Source of the DNA: Cohaesibacter sp. ES.047
GTDB lineage: Bacteria; Pseudomonadota; Alphaproteobacteria; Rhizobiales; Cohaesibacteraceae
Assembly (NCBI RefSeq): GCF_900215505.1
Contig: NZ_LT907844.1
Location: 806,001 to 870,000 of the forward strand
Length of the DNA: 64,000 nucleotides
Direction of reading: 5' to 3'
The translations under genes were made by a program, and so were the position numbers. The notes below the pieces were generated by a model. The model did not search any database, was not told where the DNA came from, and worked only from the letters and a program-made list of their open reading frames with translations. How positions within the stretch are numbered: position 1 is the stretch's first letter; every line of letters starts with the position of its first letter. Shown here one piece after another: positions 54,525 through 61,884 of this stretch.

Positions 54525-55781
54525 ATGACCATCAAGGTTTTAACCTTCGGATGTCGGCTGAACACATACGAATCCGAAGTCATGAAAAAGCAGGCTGGCG
54601 AAGCTGGCCTTGAGAACGCCATTCTGGTGAACACCTGCGCGGTGACGGGAGAAGCGGTGCGTCAGGCGCGCCAGCAGATCCGCCGGGCCAAACGCGAGAA
54701 TCCCGATGCCCGGATCATCGTCACCGGTTGCGCCGCCCAGACCGAGGCGGAACGATTCGCCGAAATGGACGAGGTGGATCTGGTTCTTGGCAATGACGAC
54801 AAGCTGAAATCGGAAAGCTACAAATCCGTGCCGGACTTTGGCGTTCCCGCGCCAGAGAAGATCCGCGTCAATGACATCATGAGCGTGCGCGAGACAGCGC
54901 TGCATCTGATTGACGGACTGGAGGGTCGCGCGCGGGCCTTCGTTCAGATCCAGAACGGTTGTGATCATCGCTGCACCTTCTGCATCATTCCCTTCGGGCG
55001 GGGCAATTCCCGCTCTGTTGCCATGGGGCCGATTGTCGATCAAATCGCCAAGCTCGTGGACAATGGCTATCGCGAGGTTGTGCTGACCGGGGTGGATATC
55101 ACCTCCTACGGAGCGGACTTGCCCGGAACGCCGAAGCTTGGTGCTCTGGTCAAGGCGATCCTCAAACATGTGCCCGCGCTTGAGCGCTTGCGTATCTCGT
55201 CCATCGACTCGGTCGAAGCCGATCCCGATCTGATGGACGCGATTGCCAATGACGCGCGTCTTATGCCGCATTTGCATCTGTCCTTGCAGTCGGGGGACAA
55301 TCTGATCCTCAAGCGCATGAAGCGGCGGCATGACCGGGATCATTCGATCAAATTCTGCAATGATGTTCGTGCTCTGCGGCCCGACATGGTGTTCGGGGCG
55401 GATATTATCGTTGGCTTTCCGACGGAAACCGAAGAGATGTTCCAGCGCAGCCTCGATATTGTCGAGGAATGCGGCTTGACCCATTTGCATGTCTTTCCAT
55501 TCTCGGCCAGACCCGGTACACCGGCATCAAGGATGCCTGCGGTCAAGGGACCGGTGATCCGCGAGCGGGCTGCGCGGCTGCGCGAAGCAGGGGATGCGGC
55601 ACTTGCCCGTCATCTCAACGATCAGGTGGGCCAGAAGGTGCAATTGCTTGTGGAGCGCAACGGTCTTGCCCGCACCGAGCAGTTCACGCTGACCGAAATC
55701 ACGACCGGAGCGCCGGGTGAGATCGTACCGGCCCGCATCGTCGACGCAACCCATCGCCATTTGATGGCCGTGGGGCTTTGA
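54525..55781 (+). CDS. mtaB: tRNA t6A37 methylthiotransferase MtaB
   Basis: A 418-residue radical-SAM enzyme with the MiaB-like domain order: N-terminal UPF0004 with cysteines in TFGCRLNTYE, VNTCAVTGEA and VTGCAAQTE; radical-SAM C-x3-C-x2-C in NGCDHRCTFCIIPFGRGNSRS (about 145-155); and a C-terminal TRAM domain. It converts t6A37 to ms2t6A37, acting on the product of TsaD (17 kb). It lies between dapF and ftsY. Confidence 0.96.
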   Translation: MTIKVLTFGCRLNTYESEVMKKQAGEAGLENAILVNTCAVTGEAVRQARQQIRRAKRENPDARIIVTGCAAQTEAERFAEMDEVDLVLGNDDKLKSESYKSVPDFGVPAPEKIRVNDIMSVRETALHLIDGLEGRARAFVQIQNGCDHRCTFCIIPFGRGNSRSVAMGPIVDQIAKLVDNGYREVVLTGVDITSYGADLPGTPKLGALVKAILKHVPALERLRISSIDSVEADPDLMDAIANDARLMPHLHLSLQSGDNLILKRMKRRHDRDHSIKFCNDVRALRPDMVFGADIIVGFPTETEEMFQRSLDIVEECGLTHLHVFPFSARPGTPASRMPAVKGPVIRERAARLREAGDAALARHLNDQVGQKVQLLVERNGLARTEQFTLTEITTGAPGEIVPARIVDATHRHLMAVGL

Positions 55782-55906
55782 GACGCCGCCGAACTTTTGT
55801 TCGGGCCGGTTTGAGGAATGACCGGATGGCGCTTAGCACTGGTGGCGCATACTATTGCCGCGATTGAATGATCGCGGATATTGCTCGAATTGAAAGGAGC
55901 AGGATC

Positions 55907-57193
55907 ATGGCTAAACAGGGACGGTTATCGCGTTTTCTGTTCGGATCCTCGAAAGACGAAGCACAGACCAAGCCGGACGATGCATTGCCCGAGGGAGCCG
56001 AGGAAGAAAAGGCCGAGGACTCTTCTGTTGCCGAGGCTGAGCCGGAGTCCCATTCTGAGCCCGAGTCCTATTCTGAGCCTAAGTCCCAATCCTTGTCGGA
56101 ACCGGTTCTAGAGGACGCTTTGGTGAAGGATGCCGTGTCCGAAGACTCGCCGTCTGATGATGCGATCGAGGCTGAAGCCTTTGATGCGCCCGTCGTGGTA
56201 GAGCCTCAGCCGGAGCCGCTGACCCAAGCGGTTTCTCAGCCGGAACCTGAACCTGCGCCTGAGAAGAAACTGTCCTGGTTCGAGCGACTGAGACAGGGAC
56301 TATCACGCTCATCCGGGGCGCTCGGTGAGGGCATAAGTTCGATCTTTACCAAGCGCAAGCTTGATGACGACACGATCCAAGAGCTTGAAGACATCCTCAT
56401 TCAGGCTGATCTCGGTGTTGAAACGGCCATGACGATCACGGATCGTCTGTCTGAGGGGCGTTACAACAAGGAAGTCAGCAATCTCGAAGTGCAGGAGATT
56501 CTCGCCGATGAGGTCGACAAGGTGCTGTCCGCTGTTGCAAAGCCGCTTGAGATTACCAAGCCCGACAATGGCCCTCACGTGATTCTGATGATCGGGGTGA
56601 ATGGTGCGGGCAAGACCACCACCATCGGCAAACTGGCGCAAAAGCTCGGTGACGAGGGCAAGAAGGTGATGCTGGCCGCAGGAGATACCTTCCGGGCCGC
56701 TGCCATCGACCAGCTCAAGATCTGGGGCGAGCGCACAGGGGCGCCGGTGATCGCGCGCGACGTGGGAGCGGATGCTGCCGGGCTTGCCTATGACGCCATG
56801 CAGGATGCCAAGGCGCAGGGCATGGACGTGTTGATGATCGACACTGCTGGCCGTTTGCAGAACCGGACCGAACTGATGGCCGAGCTGGAAAAGATCGTGC
56901 GCGTGATCAAGAAGCACGACCCGGAGGCGCCGCATTCGGTGTTGCTGGTGCTTGATGCCACCACGGGCCAGAATGCGCTCAATCAGGTGGAGGTCTTCAC
57001 CAAGATGGCGGGCGTGACGGGGCTGGTCATGACCAAGCTTGATGGCACGGCGCGCGGCGGCATTCTGGTCGCCATTTCGGCCAAGCACAAGGTGCCGGTT
57101 CATTTCATTGGCGTGGGCGAGCGGGTCGAGGATCTGGAGCCGTTCCAGTCGAGAGATTTCGCGCGCGCGATTGCTGGTCTGGCGGACGCCTGA
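55907..57193 (+). CDS. ftsY: Signal recognition particle receptor FtsY
   Basis: A 428-residue GTPase docking SRP (Ffh at 4 kb) at the SecYEG translocon. The N-terminal acidic A domain (about 15-125) contains repeated Ser-Glu-Pro triplets ([21 protein letters not shown]). The NG domain then holds [35 protein letters not shown] and [24 protein letters not shown] before the ATG at 55907 decides the start; an earlier ATG at 55868 has no ribosome-binding site. YciB follows. Confidence 0.96.
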   Translation: MAKQGRLSRFLFGSSKDEAQTKPDDALPEGAEEEKAEDSSVAEAEPESHSEPESYSEPKSQSLSEPVLEDALVKDAVSEDSPSDDAIEAEAFDAPVVVEPQPEPLTQAVSQPEPEPAPEKKLSWFERLRQGLSRSSGALGEGISSIFTKRKLDDDTIQELEDILIQADLGVETAMTITDRLSEGRYNKEVSNLEVQEILADEVDKVLSAVAKPLEITKPDNGPHVILMIGVNGAGKTTTIGKLAQKLGDEGKKVMLAAGDTFRAAAIDQLKIWGERTGAPVIARDVGADAAGLAYDAMQDAKAQGMDVLMIDTAGRLQNRTELMAELEKIVRVIKKHDPEAPHSVLLVLDATTGQNALNQVEVFTKMAGVTGLVMTKLDGTARGGILVAISAKHKVPVHFIGVGERVEDLEPFQSRDFARAIAGLADA

Positions 57194-57272
57194 TATACAC
57201 CGAATTCATGCCGTTGATGGCCCGGGAGCCGGGACGTTTATTTGCACCAAGCTTGCCAAGGTGAAGAGTTTC

Positions 57273-57908
57273 ATGAGCCCGAACGAAAAGTCCACTGATC
57301 AATCCGCCGAGCCTCAACTCGAAAAGGGGCAGGTGCTGAAACTGGCGCTGGAGCTTGGGCCTCTTGCAGTCTTCTTCTTTGCCAACGCAAAAGGGGACAT
57401 GATTGCCAGATGGGTGCCCTTTCTGGAGGGCATGAAGTCGATCTTCATCGCCACGGCCCTGTTCATGGTTGCGACGCTGATCTCGCTGGTCCTGTCGCGC
57501 ATCAAGTTCGGCAAGCTGCCGGTGATGCCCATGGTCTCGGGGGGTGTGGTCTGCATCTTTGGTGGTCTTACCCTCTATCTGCAGGATGACACCTTCATCA
57601 AGATGAAGCCAACGATCGTCAATCTGCTGTTTGGTTCAATCCTTCTGGGCGGGTTGTTTTTCGGCAAGAGCCTCTTGGGCTATGTGTTCGATTCGGTCTT
57701 TCAGCTCAATGCGGAAGGCTGGCGGATTCTCAGCATGCGCTGGGGGGTATTCTTCTTTGTGCTGGCGCTCATCAACGAGGTGATCTGGCGGAATTTCTCG
57801 ACCGACATCTGGGTGAATTTCAAGGTCTTCGGCGTGATGCCCCTGACCATGGTGTTCGGGGCGTTCCAGATGCCGCTGCTCACCCGCTATGCACCGGATG
57901 ACGAGTAG
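57273..57908 (+). CDS. yciB: Inner-membrane septation protein A (YciB/IspZ)
   Basis: A 211-residue protein with five hydrophobic helices. [19 protein letters not shown] is the family opening, followed by [70 protein letters not shown] and [20 protein letters not shown]. YciB takes part in cell-envelope synthesis and division. The ATG at 57273 is chosen by homology; the frame is open upstream into ftsY. The ftsY-yciB-ccm order recurs in the Hyphomicrobiales. Confidence 0.94.
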   Translation: MSPNEKSTDQSAEPQLEKGQVLKLALELGPLAVFFFANAKGDMIARWVPFLEGMKSIFIATALFMVATLISLVLSRIKFGKLPVMPMVSGGVVCIFGGLTLYLQDDTFIKMKPTIVNLLFGSILLGGLFFGKSLLGYVFDSVFQLNAEGWRILSMRWGVFFFVLALINEVIWRNFSTDIWVNFKVFGVMPLTMVFGAFQMPLLTRYAPDDE

Positions 57909-57919
57909 GCGGTTCGCCA

Positions 57920-58177
57920 TCACTTGATCTTGATGCGTTTTCGCGTGCGGCCATCCCTGTTGCCTTTTGGCAGTCCCAATTCATAGATCTGGCCCAATTC
58001 ATAGAGCTGGCCACGGGATTTTCGTTGACCGGCCCTTTGGGTGCAGCTTTGCTTGTCGGCCTTGATGCAGCGCTTGATCGTGGTTTTCGGCTGCTTCCCC
58101 TTGTCCATGGCAAAGGCGGGGTAGGTGATGGCAAGGAGACATCCCAGACAGATGACGATGGGCAGAATCGATCGCAT
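57920..58177 (-). CDS. Small secreted basic protein with a duplicated hexapeptide
   Basis: An 85-residue protein with a signal peptide (hydrophobic ILPIVICLGCLLAI, cleavage after YPAFA near residue 23) and a mature chain rich in Lys and Arg with two cysteines (RCIKADKQSC). GGAGCTTCGC stands before the ATG. An 18-base tandem repeat (57975-57992 and 57993-58010) gives LYELGQ and IYELGL in tandem. No family was recognised. It may be a small periplasmic protein; the two cysteines could form a disulphide. It lies between yciB (convergent) and the ccmG terminator. Confidence 0.6.
   Translation of the reverse strand: MRSILPIVICLGCLLAITYPAFAMDKGKQPKTTIKRCIKADKQSCTQRAGQRKSRGQLYELGQIYELGLPKGNRDGRTRKRIKIK
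57975..58010 (-). repeat. 18-base tandem duplication inside the small secreted gene
   Basis: Two adjacent 18-base copies differing at one base (57975-57992, 57993-58010). The length keeps frame. Confidence 0.9.
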
Positions 58178-58242
58178 GCGAAGCTCCAGTGCGCGTTTGG
58201 TGTCTTGTCATTGGACGCGGTTGGAGCGCGGTCGGTTCAAAG

Positions 58243-58266
58243 AAAAAGGGCCCTCTGTGGGCCCTT
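58243..58266 (-). terminator. Terminator of ccmCDG
   Basis: AAGGGCCC pairs with GGGCCCTT around ACAGA (minus strand), followed by TTT, 29 bases past the ccmG stop. Confidence 0.85.
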
Positions 58267-58294
58267 CTGATTTAAATCGGTGTGGGTATCGCAT

Positions 58295-58945
58295 TCATTT
58301 CTCGGCGAGAATTTCCTCAAGCTTGGGCAAAAAGGATGCTTGCAGAGACTGAGGCGTCAGGGCACCGATGTGCTTGTAGCGAATGATGCCGTTCCGGTCG
58401 ACGATGAAGGTTTCTGGTGCGCCATAAACACCCCAGTCGATGCCAACACGGCCCGAGATGTCCATCCCCACCTTGTCAAACGGATTGCCGTGGTTCTCAA
58501 GGAAACGAGCCGAGTTGGCCTGTTCGTCCTTGTAGGCAAGCCCGATCAGATCGAAGCGGTTGTCCTCGGTCATCTTGAGCAGCAGCGGATGCTCGTCTCG
58601 GCAGGTCGGACACCAGGAGGCCCAGACATTGACCACGGAAACGTTGCCCTTGAAGCTTTCGGTGTCGAAGCCGGATATGGGGCCGCCATCGGGCGTGCGG
58701 ATGCCGAAGCTGGCATCCAGCGGCTCAAGGTCGAACTGCGGAGCGGGCTTGTTGATGAGAACGGACGGGACGAGGTTCGGGTTCGTGCCGCTCGCCATCT
58801 GCCACATGAACAGACCGGCCAGTGCGAGAAAAACGACCAGCGGAAGCAGAATCAGAACGTTGAAGCGGCTCTTCGTTTCCGTCTCTTCATCCCCGGCATC
58901 CTGCGAGTCGTTGGATGTGGAAGAGGGATTGGGTGTGTCACTCAT
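58295..58945 (-). CDS. ccmG: Thiol:disulfide interchange protein CcmG (DsbE/CycY)
   Basis: A 216-residue membrane-anchored periplasmic thioredoxin. A charged cytoplasmic N-terminus (about 25 residues) precedes one helix (VLILLPLVVFLALAGLFMW). The active site is WASWCPTCRDEHPLL near 110, CPTC as in CcmG. It reduces apocytochrome CXXCH cysteines before haem ligation. NPSLVP-like segment and GVYGAPETFIVDRNGIIRYKH match the family. It is the last gene of ccmCDG, 21 bases after ccmD. Confidence 0.94.
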   Translation of the reverse strand: MSDTPNPSSTSNDSQDAGDEETETKSRFNVLILLPLVVFLALAGLFMWQMASGTNPNLVPSVLINKPAPQFDLEPLDASFGIRTPDGGPISGFDTESFKGNVSVVNVWASWCPTCRDEHPLLLKMTEDNRFDLIGLAYKDEQANSARFLENHGNPFDKVGMDISGRVGIDWGVYGAPETFIVDRNGIIRYKHIGALTPQSLQASFLPKLEEILAEK

Positions 58946-58966
58946 GATGGATGTATCGTCCTGATA

Positions 58967-59167
58967 TCAGTTGGCAGAGGGGTCGGTTGCGCCCTTGTCT
59001 GATGGTGTTGCCGGTTTCTCGGAGCGGCGGCGAATACCGCGCGCTTCCAGTTCGGCCAGCGCCCGGGCCTGAAGCTTGCCGTCCCAGATCACCCAGATGA
59101 TGAGGATTGCGACGACGGCAGCGGTCATGCCGTAGGAAGAGAGGATGAAGCCTGTGTAGTGTTCCAT
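58967..59167 (-). CDS. ccmD: Haem exporter protein CcmD
   Basis: A 66-residue protein with one helix (ILSSYGMTAAVVAILIIWVIWD), a YGMTAAVVA motif and a basic C-terminal half (RRRSEKP), typical of CcmD. It stabilises haem-loaded CcmE with CcmABC. AGGGAAAAGATC precedes the ATG at 59167; the longer frame upstream overlaps ccmC and is not real. It is too short for the usual search threshold but its position between ccmC and ccmG is diagnostic. Confidence 0.92.
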   Translation of the reverse strand: MEHYTGFILSSYGMTAAVVAILIIWVIWDGKLQARALAELEARGIRRRSEKPATPSDKGATDPSAN

Positions 59168-59187
59168 GATCTTTTCCCTTCTGGTGC

Positions 59188-60003
59188 CTACTGGCTTCCC
59201 ACAGGGCTTTGCCCTGCAGAGATCTTGCTGCCTGATGCGGATTTGCTGCCAGCACCCTTGCGGGCGGCCTGCATCTGCATGGAACGAATGCGGCGGCGCA
59301 GGATCTCGTTTTTCATCGCCTTGAGATGCAGCGTGGTGAACAGTGCGGTGAAGGCGACCGCCATGACCAGAAGCGGTATCAGGATCGAGATGTGGACCTT
59401 GGGGCCTTCCATCGTGATGATGCTGGCCGGTTGATGCAGCGTGCTCCACCAGTCCACCGAGAATTTGATGATCGGAATGATGATGGTGCCTACCAGCGTC
59501 AGGATTGCAGCGGCCTTGCCTGCGCGGATCGGATCCTCGATGGCGCGCCACAGGGCCATCAGTCCCAGATAGATGATGAGAAGAATCAGCATCGACGTCA
59601 GGCGCGCGTCCCAGACCCAATAGGTGCCCCACATCGGTTTGCCCCAGAGGCTACCGGTCACCAGCGAGATGAAGGTGAAGGCAGCGCCCAAGGGACCAGC
59701 CGATTTGGCCGAAACGTCGGCGAGAGGATGCTTCCAGACGAGGGTTCCGAGCGAGGAAATGGCCATCATCATATAAGCAAACATGGCCAGCCAGGCGGCG
59801 GGGACATGGATGAACATGATCTTGACGGTCGCGCCCTGCTGGTAGTCGTCCGGCGCTTTGAACCAGACCAGATAAAGCCCAATGGCAAAGAGCAGAACCG
59901 TCAGGCCGATCAACCAGGGCATCACCCTGTCGAGAATCGCCAGAAAGCGGGTTGGGTTTGCCAGATCCCAAAGACTGAAGGATTTTTTCTCTGTGGCACT
60001 CAT
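59188..60003 (-). CDS. ccmC: Haem exporter protein CcmC
   Basis: A 271-residue membrane protein with six helices. The family signatures WGTYWVWDARLTSMLIL (tryptophan-rich haem-binding motif), MFIHVPAAWLAMFAY and STLHQPASI (with the two haem-ligating histidines) are present. It loads haem onto CcmE. The C-terminal 40 residues extend past the family and are Lys/Ser-rich. It is 20 bases upstream of ccmD and is separated from ccmB by 226 bases. Confidence 0.95.
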   Translation of the reverse strand: MSATEKKSFSLWDLANPTRFLAILDRVMPWLIGLTVLLFAIGLYLVWFKAPDDYQQGATVKIMFIHVPAAWLAMFAYMMMAISSLGTLVWKHPLADVSAKSAGPLGAAFTFISLVTGSLWGKPMWGTYWVWDARLTSMLILLIIYLGLMALWRAIEDPIRAGKAAAILTLVGTIIIPIIKFSVDWWSTLHQPASIITMEGPKVHISILIPLLVMAVAFTALFTTLHLKAMKNEILRRRIRSMQMQAARKGAGSKSASGSKISAGQSPVGSQ

Positions 60004-60229
60004 GCCCTGTCCTCGACATTCAGTTGGTCAGTTGCACCCAGCGGCGCAACGCATGCTTTGTGTTTCGCCTTTTGTGACACGGTCCGGCGGTCTGGTCAGC
60101 GACAGGCTGGCTAAGTGACACATGATTATGGCGTAAGCATGCAGGTTGCCTTGACCAATATCACGAGTTTTCAGTTTGGGAGATTACGATTTCGTAAGCA
60201 ACGGCTCCCGAAGTCTCGGTCTTTCCGGG

Positions 60230-60898
60230 CTATTCCTGTGCGCTGCGAAGGGCGGCTGCTGCGGCAACCGGTCCCAGAATGAGCGACAACAGGGAGATGG
60301 CGCAAAGAAAGTAGAACGGTGTGTCAAAGGGAGCCGGGTCCGTGATCGCGCCAACCGACGCGCTGACGCCGAAAATCAGGATCGGGATGGTCAGCGGCAG
60401 AATGAGGATGGACAGAAGCAGTCCGCCGCGACGCAGAATGACAGTAAGCGCGGCACCGATGGCACCGATCAGGGTGAGCGCCGGAGTTCCCACCAGCAAG
60501 GTGGCGGTCACGGCTGCTACGCCAATCGGCTCCAGATTGAGGAACAGCGAGAGAACCGGGGTGGCAATGACGAGCGGCAGTCCGGTGGAGACCCATTGCG
60601 CGGCACATTTGACCAGTACCATCAACTCGACGGGATGATCCCCAAGCAACAGAAGGTCGAGGGTTCCATCTTCCTGATCGGCCTGAAAAAGACGGTCGAG
60701 GCTCAGAAGCGTTGCCAACAGGGCGCCGATCCAGAGAATGGCCGGGCCAAGGCGGGCGAGCAGATTGAGGTCTGGGCCAACGGCAAAGGGGAAGACGGTG
60801 ACCACGATGAGGAAGAAGAGCACGCCCATCAATGCGCCGCCACCAACGCGGACAGACAGCTTCATGTCACGAATGAACAGTGCACCCATTGCGCTCAT
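60230..60898 (-). CDS. ccmB: Haem exporter protein CcmB
   Basis: A 222-residue ABC permease with six helices. FIRDMKLSVRVGGGALMGVLFFLIVVTVFPFAVG and LLLGDHPVELMVLVKCAAQWVSTGLPLVIATP match the family. Its ATG overlaps the ccmA stop by four bases. With CcmA it powers release of haem-loaded CcmE. A gap of 226 bases then separates it from ccmC. Confidence 0.95.
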   Translation of the reverse strand: MSAMGALFIRDMKLSVRVGGGALMGVLFFLIVVTVFPFAVGPDLNLLARLGPAILWIGALLATLLSLDRLFQADQEDGTLDLLLLGDHPVELMVLVKCAAQWVSTGLPLVIATPVLSLFLNLEPIGVAAVTATLLVGTPALTLIGAIGAALTVILRRGGLLLSILILPLTIPILIFGVSASVGAITDPAPFDTPFYFLCAISLLSLILGPVAAAAALRSAQE

Positions 60899-61539
60899 TG
60901 GATCGTCTCCTCGTGATCTTCGCCCGTGTCTTCAGAGGCGTGGTGACCAAGATGGAGCTTGTCGGGGTTGATGAGGCCAAGCGGGGCATGGGTTGCGGCA
61001 ATGATCATGCCGCCTTCCTGCAAATGCTCGGCCATCAGAATCTCGAGCCTCTTTTCAGAGGCAGTGTCGAGCGCTGAAGTGGGCTCATCGAGCAGCCAGA
61101 GGGGACGGTGGCAGACCAAAAGTCTGGCCAGCGACAGGCGACGGCGCTGACCTGCCGACAGATAGGCCGCAGGCATGTCGATGAGATCCTCCAGGTGCAC
61201 TTCCTTGAGGGCCTGAAAGGGAGATCTTGCGGGATTGCCGTACCATGCGCGCCAGAAATGGAGATTTTCCTTGAGACTGAGGGCGGGTTTGATGGCGTCG
61301 GCATGGCCGAAATAATGGGCTTGCTGGCCGACGCTGAGTTCTCCGTCTCCGCCTTCAAGATGCATGCCGCCAGAATGGGCGCGGACCAGCCCGGCCAGGG
61401 TTCGCAGCAGGGATGACTTGCCGATACCGTTGGGGCCGGTGACGACGAGTGCCTTGCCCGCATCAAGCGTAAAGCTGATGTGGTCGAGCACGGGCCTGCC
61501 GCTCCTTGTGCATCCCAATCCCTCAACGATCAACTGCAT
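60895..61539 (-). CDS. ccmA: Haem exporter ATP-binding protein CcmA
   Basis: A 214-residue ABC ATPase. Walker A GPNGIGKSSLLR near 36, signature YLSAGQRRRLSLARLL, Walker B LWLLDEPTSALD and H-loop ATHAPLG are present. LVVTGPNGIGKSSLLRTLAGL is the family form. It begins the minus-strand ccmAB unit and is divergent from the aconitase gene. ccmE, ccmF and ccmH are not in the window and must be elsewhere. Confidence 0.96.
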   Translation of the reverse strand: MQLIVEGLGCTRSGRPVLDHISFTLDAGKALVVTGPNGIGKSSLLRTLAGLVRAHSGGMHLEGGDGELSVGQQAHYFGHADAIKPALSLKENLHFWRAWYGNPARSPFQALKEVHLEDLIDMPAAYLSAGQRRRLSLARLLVCHRPLWLLDEPTSALDTASEKRLEILMAEHLQEGGMIIAATHAPLGLINPDKLHLGHHASEDTGEDHEETIQ

Positions 61540-61884
61540 GGCGATTTGCCCTTGGCTGGTTTTGGCAGCATTCGACGGCCCTGTTCCGAGATGGTTTTAT
61601 CTCTATCGTCGATGGGGCGCAAAGGCAAAAGAAGTTTGCAGACTATCCTCGTTGGCGTGCTAAGCTTATCGCGATGCCTTCTCAGGCCCACGCCAGATGG
61701 ACGTGGCAGATTTGCTGCACTTTCGGCCGGGCGCCGGGCTGGTCCAACCAGCCTGCTACTGTAGAATATATTGCAAGTCGTCATGATTTAATTTACGACG
61801 ACAGCCAAATGGCCTGTTTCTGCTCGCAAAAAACCGGCGTGCTCGGATGTCAGGCTGAATGGATAACCAATGGTCGGGACCAAC
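61540..61884. other. Divergent region between ccmA and acnB
   Basis: 345 bases without a supported gene. A perfect hairpin, GGCTGGT-CCA-ACCAGCC, lies at 61737-61753 and is followed by an AT-rich stretch beside acnB. Promoters for both genes must lie here. No iron-responsive box was recognised. Confidence 0.5.
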
